Shown here piece by piece: positions 39,837 to 50,470 of a DNA stretch of 64,000 nt. A model generated the notes under the pieces. It saw nothing but the letters and a program-made list of their open reading frames with translations, was not told the origin of the DNA and did no database searches. The stretch comes from Betaproteobacteria bacterium. Its GTDB lineage: Bacteria > Bdellovibrionota_B > Oligoflexia > Silvanigrellales > Silvanigrellaceae. Numbering within the stretch: the first letter of the stretch is position 1; every line of letters starts with the position of its first letter. Both the position numbers and the translations under genes were made by a program. Location of the stretch: assembly GCA_016868315.1 (NCBI GenBank), contig VGHE01000003.1:248001-312000 (forward strand), given 5' to 3'.

Positions 39837-41330
39837 CGCAAGGACATTGCCTTCATCGGAGACAGCCTCAGCAATCAAAGTGTGCTTACCCTCAACCAAC
39901 CCCTTCGGATTCAAGCTGATAGCGACCCGGTCGGCGGTGTGGTCAGCACGCCTCCAGCGCACTAAATTTCCACGCACATCGAGGATTCGATATTGGATAA
40001 AGGCAAGTGGAACGGGCGTACTGGTCACCACAAAATGAGGAACGATGGTCGACCAGACATTCATATTTTGCTTCATACGCTCGATTTTGATGGTGGCCGA
40101 GGGTTTAGAATTGCGCATGTGCACAAGGCGCGCCTGAGAAATCTTTTCTCTCGATGGGCTGGAAGAAGTCATAACCCGAATCTGTGCCGTGTAGGTGCCG
40201 TCGGCAAATTCAGAGGGATTCAGAACAAGTTCACCGTTGGCATCAAAGGTTCGAGTTACAAGGGATTTGTTTTTACCCATGACTTCAAGAACTGCAGTTC
40301 CAACGCTCAATTTGTGCGCCCGCAGGCGCAATGTTGTGGGTTGCCGCAAAATCTGAGCATCTCGCACGCCCTCTAAAACAACAGCATCAAACCCCGGAGT
40401 AACATCGAGGCCGTAATACGAACCTCCCACACCACTCACGTCATCCCAGGCAATCCGAAAATCTCCCTGTTCACCCCAGTCGCTGCCCCAGCTGTTGCGC
40501 ACAATCCATGCTTGATCCGTATTGTTCCAGCCAACAATCATCACTGCATGGCCTCCGAGCAAAGCTCCTTTTTGATGCCGATAAACTCCTCCCGTGTAGA
40601 GGTAGAAGTCATCGTAAACACGCATGGATGTGACCAGAGGTCCACCAAGAAGGGCTTGCTTGACTTCATCTACACTTGCTCCGCGCATGCGTTTGTTGCG
40701 CGCTCGCACGCTTGCCTTATAGCTGCGTGATTTCGAGTCTGCACAAGTGAGCTTGCAGGACGTATCACTTCCCACGGCACCGCTGACGTATGGAAAACAG
40801 GCCTCCTCGGGAACACCATTTTTTGCAATAAAATCCACAGCAGACCCAGGAAACCAACCCGCATTACAAGAACCGCCGCCACACGAGAAGAGATGCTGCG
40901 GTGAAAAACTCCAGCCCTGCTGCACAGATTGCGTCACGATATTCAGTTGTGTTTCAAAGGTGGAAGCAGCTGCGAAGGCAACACAACTCCCACACCGGCC
41001 TTGATTCTTCACGGCTGTCACATAGTTTTTTCCGTCTTGGTCGCGCCAGTCGAAAACTTCTGGAAGATCGCTCTCAAGCTCCAAATTTCGCTGACCATAC
41101 TGACCATCGGTGCGCACATCTTCGAGAGGAGCACCAAGCAGCAGCGCTCGCTCACTGCGCGCAAGGTCAGATACAGACGTGCGACCGGCTCGCCAGCTCG
41201 CGCGCTGCAGCTTGAGAGCAGTTTGCATCTGAGTCACAGAAAGGGAATCAGTGCGCGTCTCAGCCCAAGCTGGTGTTGAGGAAAGCAGGGCTGCGGACAA
41301 CAGAATCAAGAGAGAGAACCACGGGCGCAT
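39801..41330 (-). CDS. Secreted papain-like (C1A) cysteine peptidase with C-terminal extension
   Basis: Signal peptide, VFDWRDQDGKNYVTAVKNQGRCGSCVAFAAASTFE, GGHAVMIVGWNN, IVRNSWGSDWGEQGDFRI. Confidence 0.92.
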   Translation of the reverse strand: MRPWFSLLILLSAALLSSTPAWAETRTDSLSVTQMQTALKLQRASWRAGRTSVSDLARSERALLLGAPLEDVRTDGQYGQRNLELESDLPEVFDWRDQDGKNYVTAVKNQGRCGSCVAFAAASTFETQLNIVTQSVQQGWSFSPQHLFSCGGGSCNAGWFPGSAVDFIAKNGVPEEACFPYVSGAVGSDTSCKLTCADSKSRSYKASVRARNKRMRGASVDEVKQALLGGPLVTSMRVYDDFYLYTGGVYRHQKGALLGGHAVMIVGWNNTDQAWIVRNSWGSDWGEQGDFRIAWDDVSGVGGSYYGLDVTPGFDAVVLEGVRDAQILRQPTTLRLRAHKLSVGTAVLEVMGKNKSLVTRTFDANGELVLNPSEFADGTYTAQIRVMTSSSPSREKISQARLVHMRNSKPSATIKIERMKQNMNVWSTIVPHFVVTSTPVPLAFIQYRILDVRGNLVRWRRADHTADRVAISLNPKGLVEGKHTLIAEAVSDEGNVLASDRLEFNVTGD

Positions 41331-41456
41331 AAGTCTGCCTTCCTTGGGTTGAAAAACACACTCCTTGTGTGTTCCATTCAATGACAAGCAGTATCCTGTA
41401 TTCTTTACCCACTCACAAGATTCAAAATACTGTCTGCTCGCACTTGACTCCTGAGT

Positions 41457-42086
41457 TCAACGGGTTTTCGTGCGTCTGTCACCAACAACGCGCGCGGGAA
41501 CTCCCGCAACAATGCTCCAAGGTGGCACATCTTTTGTCACCACACTTCCCATACCCACAACAGCATGGTCACCAATCCGGACTCCATCAACAATACTCAC
41601 ATTGGCTCCAATCCAGACGTCCTCCCCAATCACGACTCCCTTTGACGTTACGGGCTGTTCGCGCACAAGACGCTCCGGATGCATCCCATGATTGAAGGCA
41701 TAAATGGCGGTTCCAGAGGCGATGCGTGTGTTGTCGCCTATCGTAATGCCTTTGGCACCACCATCCATGGTCACACGGGCGTTGAGGCTCACGTGTTGCC
41801 CGAGGGTGAGCGGACCGTGCAAGAAAACATCGGCGGCAATCCGACAACCCTCACCAACCTCAATCGCTCGCCCAGGCTCGGCAAAGAGTTTTGCAGAGGG
41901 AGCGATGAAACAGTTAGGAGCAAAACGTATGGTCTCGAGCTGTTCAAACTGCTGCTGAAGTTCTTGCTGCCAGGCTTCTGCCCATTTGCGTTGATGAGGC
42001 TTGAGCGAATCATACAACCAGGGCATCCAAGCCAAACGTTGCTTGTGCTGTTCCCGGTATTTGAGGGTCGAATCGTCGGGGTTCAT
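41457..42086 (-). CDS. Left-handed beta-helix (hexapeptide) O-acetyltransferase
   Basis: IGDNTRIASGTAIYAFNHGMHPE, GEDVWIGANVSIVDGVRIGDHAVVGMGSVVTKDVPPWSIVAGVPARVVGD. Confidence 0.9.
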   Translation of the reverse strand: MNPDDSTLKYREQHKQRLAWMPWLYDSLKPHQRKWAEAWQQELQQQFEQLETIRFAPNCFIAPSAKLFAEPGRAIEVGEGCRIAADVFLHGPLTLGQHVSLNARVTMDGGAKGITIGDNTRIASGTAIYAFNHGMHPERLVREQPVTSKGVVIGEDVWIGANVSIVDGVRIGDHAVVGMGSVVTKDVPPWSIVAGVPARVVGDRRTKTR

Positions 42087-42106
42087 GTGTTTTTTCGTTA
42101 AGTTGC

Positions 42107-43231
42107 TCAGGGAGCCTGGGACAGGAATTTTTCCAGAGCGCCCTTGAGCTCGTGCGCAGCCAAAGCGCGGGCAGAGTCGGAAGCTGTGTTGCCGGTGCGG
42201 CTCTGATTCACCAGACGAGCGTTTTTTAGAATTCGGAACAGAGAACGGTCGAGGCGCGGAGAAATTCCCACCGACTTTAGGAAACTGAGGTCAGCATTCG
42301 CCCAATTTATCCAGGCTAGATACTCACGCAACTCAAGTTCATTCTTCTTGCCCAAGTCGGCATTCCACGGCCGCAGCCACGAGGAGACCCGCGAGCTCCA
42401 GCGATTCACTGTTGCGTCGGAGGCCACCGCGCTGATTTCACTCAAAACCAGTGTGGGAAGCATGTTGACGCGTATCTCGAAAAAATAGCGCACGAGCTCC
42501 GGCTCACGCAGGGCATATTGAGCGAACTCGGGGAGTTCTTTCAATGCAAGCGCTCCCTGCTCCAGCTTGTGACCGTAGTCGAGAGAGTCTCTGAGCAACG
42601 CGTGCATTGAAGAAATCGATAGATTCTTTTGACCCATGGTGTGGACGGCATTTGAGTTAACCATGTGCGAGGTCAAAGCCAGCGCTTCAATGGACAAAAG
42701 ATCGCGCTCTTGACTCAACGGACTGAGTGGCAAGGTGGTCTTGGCGAAACGGCGCAGGGTCTGCATGAATTCATCCACGGCATCACGCTTGAGAACCTCG
42801 CGCAAGGCGTGGCCATCTATTCCCTCACCCTTCCACAACTGATATTCAAAAGACATAAAGTATTGCGCAGCGTATACCGTTTTGCCCTTGAGTGTGCCGG
42901 CTTCGCTCATTTTTTCGATGGTCTGCAAGCGCGCTGCGAGCGCATCACCCTGACGCAGATCTTGGTACATCCGGTCGAGGGCTTTGTTCATACCTTCCAT
43001 GCGCTGATTGGTTTCGATGAGCTTGCCGTTCATCTCGCCCATCTCGCGCTTCATCTCTTCCATCTTGCGGTTGGTTTCTTCGATTTCATTATTTGTCTCG
43101 TCCATTTTGAGGCCAACTTCGGTCGTGGACTTCTCAACCTTGTTCACACTCTCAAGCACACTGCACGCCACACCACACGTCAACGCATAAACGGACCCAG
43201 CAGCAACGAGGAAGAGTTTTGACAAACGCAT
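42107..43231 (-). CDS. Predicted lipoprotein with heptad coiled coil
   Basis: MRLSKLFLVAAGSVYALTCGVAC lipobox; MDETNNE-IEETNRK-MEEMKRE-MGEMNGK-LIETNQR-MEGMNKA-LDRMYQD. Confidence 0.75.
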   Translation of the reverse strand: MRLSKLFLVAAGSVYALTCGVACSVLESVNKVEKSTTEVGLKMDETNNEIEETNRKMEEMKREMGEMNGKLIETNQRMEGMNKALDRMYQDLRQGDALAARLQTIEKMSEAGTLKGKTVYAAQYFMSFEYQLWKGEGIDGHALREVLKRDAVDEFMQTLRRFAKTTLPLSPLSQERDLLSIEALALTSHMVNSNAVHTMGQKNLSISSMHALLRDSLDYGHKLEQGALALKELPEFAQYALREPELVRYFFEIRVNMLPTLVLSEISAVASDATVNRWSSRVSSWLRPWNADLGKKNELELREYLAWINWANADLSFLKSVGISPRLDRSLFRILKNARLVNQSRTGNTASDSARALAAHELKGALEKFLSQAP

Positions 43232-43430
43232 GAGAACTCCCTGAAGAGTGAGACAGCGCCCAGGCCTACTTTGGACAGTAAGCCAAAACGAAGCTGGGTT
43301 AGCCCAGGACATCGGAAAACGGAAGCTGTTTCCGATGAACCCTTGAAAATCGGTTGCTTAAGCCTGACAACTGTGCTCAATTCCGTGTATCGCCACGCTT
43401 GAGTAGCGTGCTTGGAGCAAGGAGAGACCT

Positions 43431-44237
43431 ATGCAAAAGCCATTTTTCACAGCCCGCGTTGTGATCTGTTCGGCGATAGCGGCGTCTTTGTATGCCTGGA
43501 ACCAGGGGCGAGGCTCAGTGCAGCCTGCCGCCACGCCGCCTCGTAGAACTGCGCAACATCCCCCCACGGCCGAGAAAATATTAAAGGCCAAAGGAACAAT
43601 TCGCGACGCTGAGTCGCCCCAGGAGGGTGCGCTTTTCCAAATCGAGTACGAACACACGGAGAGAAACGGGATCGCTGTGTCGACCCTCATCCGCCAAACC
43701 GATCTCTCAGGAAAGCTGCTGGTCAGTGAAGACACCCGCTACGACGAGCAAGGCAAACTCAAGAAATACGCTCTCGAGCAACTCCAAGAGAATATTCGCG
43801 CATCCGTTGAAATTGTCTCGGGCAAAGTGATTCTCAATTGGACGGAAGATGGCAAAACAAAAACCGCGACCGACGCGGCAAGCGACAACACAGTGGCCTC
43901 GGGGTCGCTTATGGCTTACATGAGCCCGCACATAGAACACCTTACCCGCGGTCATACGCTGGATATCCGTCTTGCAGTGCCCGAGCGCACAACGGTCTTC
44001 GGGTTCAAGCTCGTCCCACAAAAGCAGGGCTGCACTGCAAACGCGCAGGATTTTTGCGTCGACCTTTCAATGAGTAATTTTTTCCTCCAAAAGCTCGTCA
44101 AGCCCGTGCGCATGACCTTTCAGAAAAGCAGCGACGGCTGGCGTCCCTTGAGCCTCACAACCCCTGCCGTGGTGCGTAAACAAAAAGGCAGCAAACTCGA
44201 AAAATTCACCGCTCTCATCGATTATCCTCGCCTCTGA
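43431..44237 (+). CDS. Hypothetical exported protein
   Basis: N-terminal hydrophobic leader, intact 268-aa ORF. Confidence 0.65.
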   Translation: MQKPFFTARVVICSAIAASLYAWNQGRGSVQPAATPPRRTAQHPPTAEKILKAKGTIRDAESPQEGALFQIEYEHTERNGIAVSTLIRQTDLSGKLLVSEDTRYDEQGKLKKYALEQLQENIRASVEIVSGKVILNWTEDGKTKTATDAASDNTVASGSLMAYMSPHIEHLTRGHTLDIRLAVPERTTVFGFKLVPQKQGCTANAQDFCVDLSMSNFFLQKLVKPVRMTFQKSSDGWRPLSLTTPAVVRKQKGSKLEKFTALIDYPRL

Positions 44238-44336
44238 AGGCGTCCGGCAAACTCTGCCGATACGCGAACCCCACTTTTCCACTACGCTGAAAGCAGAGGC
44301 AGCTGAGATGCTCATTCATGCTCAGGGAGTGGACAC

Positions 44337-45119
44337 ATGCTGGGGTCATTGTTGGGCGATATCGTCGGTTCTGCTTACAAATCGGAACCTGTCAGAACCA
44401 CTGAGTTCGAACTCTTCCCTCAGAACGCACATTACAGCGATGAAACAGTTCTCACGCTGGCAATTGCACACGCCGTCATTCGCGTAGAGGGTTACCAATT
44501 CCATTTACGACAGTTCGCCAAAGACAACGCCGATGTCCCCGGCGGCTTTAGCACCAACTTCAAGTTTTGGGTTTTCACAGGTGGGAGCGAGCCCTATCAC
44601 AGCATGGGTCAAGGTCCAGCAACACGGGTTGCTGCCGTGGGATGGGCTTTTGAAGATCTTGCCACCACGTTACGGGAAGCAGAAAAATCAGCGCGTGCAA
44701 CTCACGATCACCCCGAGGCCATCAAAGGTGCAGTGGCCATGGCACATGCAATTTATCTCGGGCGCACCGGTGGACATCTGCTTGAAATGAAGAAGACCAT
44801 TGCAGAGCATTACGGTTACAATCTCGACGGTTCAATTGATGAACTGCGCTACCAAAATCTGAGCGATGCGACCGCTCCGGTGAGCGTCCCGCTTGCACTG
44901 TTGGCTGTTCTCGAAGCCCGCACAACGGAGGATGCTATCCGCAGTGCGGTATCACTCGGATGGAATTCAGACGCCCTGGGCTGCATGGCGGGTGCATTGG
45001 GTGAAGCCTTCTATGGCGTACCCGACCCCCTGAAAAAAGAAGTTCTCAAACGCTTGCCCGAGAAGTTTCTCAACATCATGGCTCATTTTCGCGAATTCCA
45101 ATCGGCTCACGCGGCCTAA
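44337..45119 (+). CDS. ADP-ribosylglycohydrolase family protein
   Basis: MLGSLLGDIVGSAYKSEP..., YSDETVLTLAIAHAVI, SLGWNSDALGCMAGALGEAFYGVP. Confidence 0.88.
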   Translation: MLGSLLGDIVGSAYKSEPVRTTEFELFPQNAHYSDETVLTLAIAHAVIRVEGYQFHLRQFAKDNADVPGGFSTNFKFWVFTGGSEPYHSMGQGPATRVAAVGWAFEDLATTLREAEKSARATHDHPEAIKGAVAMAHAIYLGRTGGHLLEMKKTIAEHYGYNLDGSIDELRYQNLSDATAPVSVPLALLAVLEARTTEDAIRSAVSLGWNSDALGCMAGALGEAFYGVPDPLKKEVLKRLPEKFLNIMAHFREFQSAHAA

Positions 45120-45136
45120 CCTCGGAGAAACCACTC

Positions 45137-45652
45137 ATGCAAACTTCTGCACTTAACACTCCCCCAACCCGTCGCATCTTGGGAACTCTCGCTGCACTTG
45201 CAATCAGCTGCACATCCGCAGCCGCATGGGCGGGCTCATGGGGTATGCTGCTTGGTTACAACAACCCTGCGGGGAGTAAGCTTGGACTTAATTTTCTCTA
45301 TCAGGGCGCTCCGTTTGGCTTCGAACTCGGTATAGGAGGGCTTGGTCGCACAACGACAACAACCACCACGAGTGGAGCTAGCTGGTCAGAAAGCGAAACA
45401 AGCATCGACCTCTGGGGTGAACTCGACCTCAAATATTATCCTAGCGTCGGCTTGTGGCGCCCTTTTCTCGAAGGTGGCTTGACTTATTCATTGGGAGTTG
45501 TGGGCGGCAAGCGCGGATTCGCAGCAGGGAGCCCGTTTGCAGGCGGTGGACTGCTGTATTCTGGCAGCACCGTGCTTTTCCACATCGGTGCCGACTACAA
45601 GATCAACGAGCGCGTGACCTACGCCTCTGCAGGATTCGGCTTCCGTCTTTGA
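45137..45652 (+). CDS. Small outer-membrane/exported beta-rich protein
   Basis: Signal peptide, glycine-rich alternating strands, terminal ASAGFGFRL. Confidence 0.6.
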   Translation: MQTSALNTPPTRRILGTLAALAISCTSAAAWAGSWGMLLGYNNPAGSKLGLNFLYQGAPFGFELGIGGLGRTTTTTTTSGASWSESETSIDLWGELDLKYYPSVGLWRPFLEGGLTYSLGVVGGKRGFAAGSPFAGGGLLYSGSTVLFHIGADYKINERVTYASAGFGFRL

Positions 45653-45688
45653 GAAGCCTGCACTCAGAGAGAAGCTTGCCACGCCAAA

Positions 45689-46519
45689 TCATTTAAACAA
45701 AGGCAAAGATGATGCCCACGGCATATCGACGAAGTGGGTTTTAATGCTGCGTTCATATGCCCCACTGGCCTTCCACGATTTGAGGAAAGCGTTGAAACTG
45801 GAAATCAGCGCAGTTTCGGATTTGCGCGCGGCAACTCCAAAGTCTTCCACGGTCAGATTCTCTTTCAGCAAGTACACCTTGTTAGAATTACGCGAAGCAA
45901 AAAGTTCGAGATAGGGTTTGTCGTAAATAAACACGTCCACTTTGCCGAGCGCAACCGCATTGGCACAATCAGATTCTGAGTCGAGTTTGCGCAAAGTTGC
46001 TTTGGGAAAACTTTTGCCGACGTGATGATCGCCCGTGGTTCCAACCTTAACAGCGATGTTCAAACCAACGCGGTTTAGGTCTGCAACCGTTTTGACAACA
46101 TCTTTTTTCTTGCTGGACACAAGTGCCTGCAGACCTGCAGTGTAATACGGATCAGAGAACAACACGGTGCGTTTGCGCTCCTCGGTGATTGTCATTCCTG
46201 AAACAATAAGGTCGAATTTCTTCGCCATAAGAGCGGGGATTATCCCCTCCCAACGGGTGTCCACGAAGCTTGCCTTGGCTCCCAAAGAAGCTGCGAAAGC
46301 TGAAATCATGTCAATATCAAATCCGATCATCTCACCCTTTGGGGTTTTCATCTCAAAGGGAATGAAGCCAGGATCAAGCCCCACCCGGAGCTCCTTACGC
46401 GACTTCACGTCTGCAAGGGCATCGGCCTTTGCCGCAACTGGAAGCATGAAAACCGCAGCAGACAGGTACAAGGAACCTAGCAATTTCGACAGGCGCGCAG
46501 AAAAGATCCGCAAAGTCAT
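45689..46519 (-). CDS. Polar amino-acid ABC transporter substrate-binding protein
   Basis: KSRKELRVGLDPGFIPFEMKTPKGEMIGFDIDM, DLIVSGMTITEERKRTVLFSDPYY. Confidence 0.92.
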   Translation of the reverse strand: MTLRIFSARLSKLLGSLYLSAAVFMLPVAAKADALADVKSRKELRVGLDPGFIPFEMKTPKGEMIGFDIDMISAFAASLGAKASFVDTRWEGIIPALMAKKFDLIVSGMTITEERKRTVLFSDPYYTAGLQALVSSKKKDVVKTVADLNRVGLNIAVKVGTTGDHHVGKSFPKATLRKLDSESDCANAVALGKVDVFIYDKPYLELFASRNSNKVYLLKENLTVEDFGVAARKSETALISSFNAFLKSWKASGAYERSIKTHFVDMPWASSLPLFK

Positions 46520-46628
46520 TTGAACGTCCTCCAAAGCAACAGCGGGCAGTGTGGCAAAAAGTTCAATTTTCTGCAAAAATCTGCAAACATCAGAGATTCA
46601 ATAAAATAAGGCCTGTCCGGAGAGCCGA

Positions 46629-47414
46629 ATGCTTGAACAACAACGCAGCAGATTGTGGACAGTACTGACTGGTGCAGCGCTGCTTCTCATCTTTGTTTCG
46701 CTCTGGCGAGGCTTTGCCGCGCTCGAATACGATTGGGACTTTGCGAGTCTGAGTGAATACATCTGGCTAAAAGAAGAACAGCTTCCCGGGTTACTCATCA
46801 CGGGTTTATGGGGCACCTTGTGGGTCAGTGCACTGTCCATTTGCCTTGGCAGTGTGATTGGGCTGTGCGGAGGACTCATCCTCCATAGCGGCAACGCTTT
46901 TGCCCGAAGCACAATCCAGGTCTTTGTGGAAATCTTCCGCAATACGCCCGTACTGGTTCAGCTCTATGTGATGTACTTTGTGGTTGCCTCAGCTTTTCAC
47001 ATGAGTGCAGAGCAGGCGGGCGTAGCAACCCTCAGCCTTTTTTGTGGTGCCTATATTAGCGAACTTGTGCGCGGCACTCTTCTGAATCTCGAACGTGGTC
47101 CACAAGACGCTGCGCTATCTCTGGGGCTGACACGCTGGCAAACCGCGCGCCATGTTGTGGCTCCGTTGGCCTTGCGTCGGCTCATGCCCTCACTTGTCGG
47201 CCAATATGTGAGTCTCGTGAAGGACAGCAGTTTGGTGAGCGTTATCTCGATTGTTGAACTCACAAAATCAGCAAGCAACATGGTGGCCATAAGTTTTAAA
47301 AGCTTTGAGGTCTGGTTCCTTGTGGCCGTTGTGTATTTCATGTTGAATTTCATGCTGTCGCGCATCGGCCAACGCATTGAGCGACGGATGTCGGGAGACC
47401 TCCATGCTGCTTGA
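46629..47414 (+). CDS. Polar amino-acid ABC transporter permease
   Basis: FVEIFRNTPVLVQLYVMYFVV, AALSLGLTRWQTARHVVAPLALRRLMP (EAA loop), KDSSLVSVISIVELTK. Confidence 0.93.
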   Translation: MLEQQRSRLWTVLTGAALLLIFVSLWRGFAALEYDWDFASLSEYIWLKEEQLPGLLITGLWGTLWVSALSICLGSVIGLCGGLILHSGNAFARSTIQVFVEIFRNTPVLVQLYVMYFVVASAFHMSAEQAGVATLSLFCGAYISELVRGTLLNLERGPQDAALSLGLTRWQTARHVVAPLALRRLMPSLVGQYVSLVKDSSLVSVISIVELTKSASNMVAISFKSFEVWFLVAVVYFMLNFMLSRIGQRIERRMSGDLHAA

Positions 47415-47453
47415 AACAACGAAAGCTGGATTTTCAGAAAAGAGAAAGACAAC

Positions 47454-48200
47454 ATGACAGTTGCAGTGGAATTGCAGGATGTGCGCAAATCCTTCGTAAG
47501 CAAAAGCTCGACCACCCTTGCGCTGGACTCAGTTCATCTGCAGGTTCAGGCAGGCGACGTTGTCACTCTCATAGGTCCCTCGGGCTCCGGCAAAAGTACT
47601 TGCCTACGCACCATCAACGGACTGGAAACAATCACCGCAGGCAGCATCCGCATCTTTGGCAAGAGCTACGGCAAAGCCGCTGATGCCCACATCCTACGCC
47701 GCGAAACGGCCATGATTTTCCAAAAGTTTGAACTTTTCCCGCACATGAATGCACTTGAAAATGTGGCTTTGGCGCCCCATCTGCGGCTGAACATGTCACG
47801 CCGCGAAGCCCTCGATCGCGCCGAGGCTTTGTTGGATCGTGTGGGTCTCAAAGCACATCGAATGAAATATCCACGCATGCTTTCCGGCGGACAACAGCAA
47901 CGTGTTTCTATCGCCCGGGCACTTGCGGTTGAACCTAAAATACTTCTTTGCGATGAACCCACAAGCGCGCTGGATCCGGAATTGGTGGACGAAGTTCTAG
48001 AATTGCTCAAGTCGATTGCCGCAAGCGGAATGACAATGATTATTGTTACGCACGAAATGCGCTTTGCCCGCGAGGTCTCGAGAACCTGCCATTTCTTCGA
48101 TGCAGGCCGCATTGTTGAATCCGGTAAAACCGCCGAGATGCTCAACCAACCGCAGACACCGCGGCTACAGGCTTTTCTTTCTAGTCTCAAAAATCTTTAA
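47454..48200 (+). CDS. Polar amino-acid ABC transporter ATP-binding protein
   Basis: IGPSGSGKSTCLRTINGLE, LSGGQQQRVSIARALA, LLCDEPTSALDPELV. Confidence 0.95.
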   Translation: MTVAVELQDVRKSFVSKSSTTLALDSVHLQVQAGDVVTLIGPSGSGKSTCLRTINGLETITAGSIRIFGKSYGKAADAHILRRETAMIFQKFELFPHMNALENVALAPHLRLNMSRREALDRAEALLDRVGLKAHRMKYPRMLSGGQQQRVSIARALAVEPKILLCDEPTSALDPELVDEVLELLKSIAASGMTMIIVTHEMRFAREVSRTCHFFDAGRIVESGKTAEMLNQPQTPRLQAFLSSLKNL

Positions 48201-48221
48201 AACGAATAACTTGCGGCCTGC

Positions 48222-49205
48222 TCACTGCTGCATTGTTGGGCTTGTGTGTTGTTCCTTGGCGCTGAAAGCCAACAACACAACACCTGAAAGAATAAACAGT
48301 GAGCCGAAAATCAAGACCGGTGTGAGTGTTTCTTTGAGAATCCAGCTTGCACCGAGCAGCCCAAAAAGGGTCTGCAGGCATACAAATCCGCCCACAAGGC
48401 TCGGCTTAACTCTTTGACCAGCCCAGGTGTTGAGAAGATAAGTCAGAGCAGTTGCCCCAACCAACAGAAACACCAGGCCTATCCAAAAGGACTGAGGTAA
48501 CTGAGGAAAAACCGCCGCCCAACTTTCTCCGTTGAGCAGTCCGGAGAAACGCATCAGCCCGGCAAATGCAGCGAAAAACCACACCAAAAGATTGAGCAGA
48601 AAGCCGTAAAGAAAGAACCAAAAAGTGAAAATCAAAGTTCCCATCTGCGAGGGTAATTCACCAATGCGCGCCAGGTAAAATGCGTAGCTCGCAGCACTTA
48701 AGACATTCAACCCATTCGCCCACCAGCGACCACCATCAGGGGAAACCGTCGTTACCCCCATCAAGCTGAAAAACGAAGGCCAAAGAACAACCAGCACACC
48801 CATCGAGCCCAGCACGATGCCGAAAAATGTAATGCGGTCAAAGCGCTCTTTTCCGAGGGCAACCGAGAAAGCAAAAGTGAAAACAGCGATTGTTGGCGAG
48901 ATGATTGAAGCAATTGAGGCGCTCGTATACGGAAGAGCCATAAACAAAGTCATCTGATTCAGGGTTACGCCAAAGAAGGCCAGCCCCAGCAGGCTCAGAT
49001 GGCGACGCAGTCCGCGCGGAAAAAAAACAAAGCGTGAATTCGCAGAACGTAGAATGCAAAGCAGACCAAAAAACAGCGCAGCAAATGCGCTACGTAGCAC
49101 CACCACAAACTCAGGGCTGGCCTCTTTCAAAACAAACTTGGATGCAACCGGCAAACCGGAAAACAGCAGCTGCACCGCAATAAGAGCTAAAAGAGGAAGC
49201 AGCAC
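48222..49205 (-). CDS. EamA/DMT-family transporter
   Basis: Ten hydrophobic segments, two EamA-like repeats. Confidence 0.85.
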   Translation of the reverse strand: MLLPLLALIAVQLLFSGLPVASKFVLKEASPEFVVVLRSAFAALFFGLLCILRSANSRFVFFPRGLRRHLSLLGLAFFGVTLNQMTLFMALPYTSASIASIISPTIAVFTFAFSVALGKERFDRITFFGIVLGSMGVLVVLWPSFFSLMGVTTVSPDGGRWWANGLNVLSAASYAFYLARIGELPSQMGTLIFTFWFFLYGFLLNLLVWFFAAFAGLMRFSGLLNGESWAAVFPQLPQSFWIGLVFLLVGATALTYLLNTWAGQRVKPSLVGGFVCLQTLFGLLGASWILKETLTPVLIFGSLFILSGVVLLAFSAKEQHTSPTMQQ

Positions 49206-49259
49206 GATGAACTCCGGAGGTAGTAGGTGTTCGATTTTGCAAAAAGACGGAAAAACGGA

Positions 49260-50438
49260 TCAAACACTCAAAAGAATGGCTGGTGATGCCTTTTCGCTTT
49301 TCACAGTCCATGATGCACCACCCGCAGGTAGAAGCAATGCATCGCCAGCGGTGGCATTCATTTTGCGCCCACGCCCTTCAGAGTCACTCAACACCACATC
49401 TCCCTCAACCACAAAAAGCAACGAATGAGCAGAGCTGCGTGAACCCCAAGGCAGAGCACTGTGCGCGCCGACTTGAGCACGCTGCACCGTAAACTCAGGA
49501 AACGCAACGACCGCTTTCCAAGCAGATGTTGCCTCAGTGGAAAAGGTGCTGGCATCTGCGACGAGCTGCTGAGTAGATTTGAACACAGAGCGCTGCAAAG
49601 CATCTTCGGAATCCCAGTGATTTTGTGTGAGCACCCTCTGATTGAAAGCAAGAATCAGACGCTCATAGGTCGGCGTCTGGAACTCAACAACCCTTACACC
49701 GTTCTGCAAGCTGTGCGGAATGAAAGGCGGCACACGCACGATACTTCCGGGTTCAACCTCGAGAAAGCCAAAATACGTGCGCAAGCGTTGCCATGCCGCC
49801 TGCTCCTGTGAGCGCAACTCTTCTGAAACCGCTTGCCCCCCATCGAGAGCCCGACGAACACTTTCGTAAGCCTTTGCGTCCTGTAAAAGTGCAGCTTTAA
49901 AGTTCTCTTCGTTGCCCGCGAAGGCATCGATTTTCTCTTGTGAGAAACCAAAAAGAACACGTCCACGTCCGTCTGGCCAAACACTCCGGTCGACTGACGT
50001 AATGATGTAGGTTTCCCATTTTTCAGTGTGCACTTCGATGTAAAGACAACCTTTTTCAGGCTCAGGAAAAGGATCTAGAATTTTGAGAAGAGGCACATGC
50101 GCAAAGGTTTTACTGCGGCAATTTTCCTCACCCGCCAAAGCAGCGAGGTAAGCAGCCAGAGAAAGCTTTTCGCCTCCGGTGGTTTCAACACCAGAAACTC
50201 CTCGTTTCTCGATGCCTGTGTACCAAAGCTCCGCTCCCCAGGGTTTGGCTTCGCGGTGTTGAATCAATTTGACTGGATCAGCAACATCAAACCAGGTTGC
50301 CGGGTTGGTGGAATTTGCCACGGCTGTGCAGCGCGCAATGCGGCGGCCATGAACCACATCGGTCTCACAGTGAACCCGTGGCAAGGAGGGTATTCCCCAA
50401 ACTTCAGGCAGAGACACTGTCCACGCACTTTGACTCAC
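49260..50438 (-). CDS. Mannose-6-phosphate isomerase-like cupin protein
   Basis: REAKPWGAELWYTG, EVHTEKWETYII, VEPGSIVRVPPFIPHSLQNGVRVVEFQTPTYERLI. Confidence 0.75.
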   Translation of the reverse strand: MSQSAWTVSLPEVWGIPSLPRVHCETDVVHGRRIARCTAVANSTNPATWFDVADPVKLIQHREAKPWGAELWYTGIEKRGVSGVETTGGEKLSLAAYLAALAGEENCRSKTFAHVPLLKILDPFPEPEKGCLYIEVHTEKWETYIITSVDRSVWPDGRGRVLFGFSQEKIDAFAGNEENFKAALLQDAKAYESVRRALDGGQAVSEELRSQEQAAWQRLRTYFGFLEVEPGSIVRVPPFIPHSLQNGVRVVEFQTPTYERLILAFNQRVLTQNHWDSEDALQRSVFKSTQQLVADASTFSTEATSAWKAVVAFPEFTVQRAQVGAHSALPWGSRSSAHSLLFVVEGDVVLSDSEGRGRKMNATAGDALLLPAGGASWTVKSEKASPAILLSV

Positions 50439-50470
50439 GAAGCGTCCTCTTCACAGCAAAAGCAAAAGAT

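Noticed and set aside
44337-45119. ADP-ribosylglycohydrolase gene as part of a toxin-antitoxin (DarTG/NADAR-type) system
   Set aside because: No adjacent ADP-ribosyltransferase; neighbours are unrelated exported proteins.
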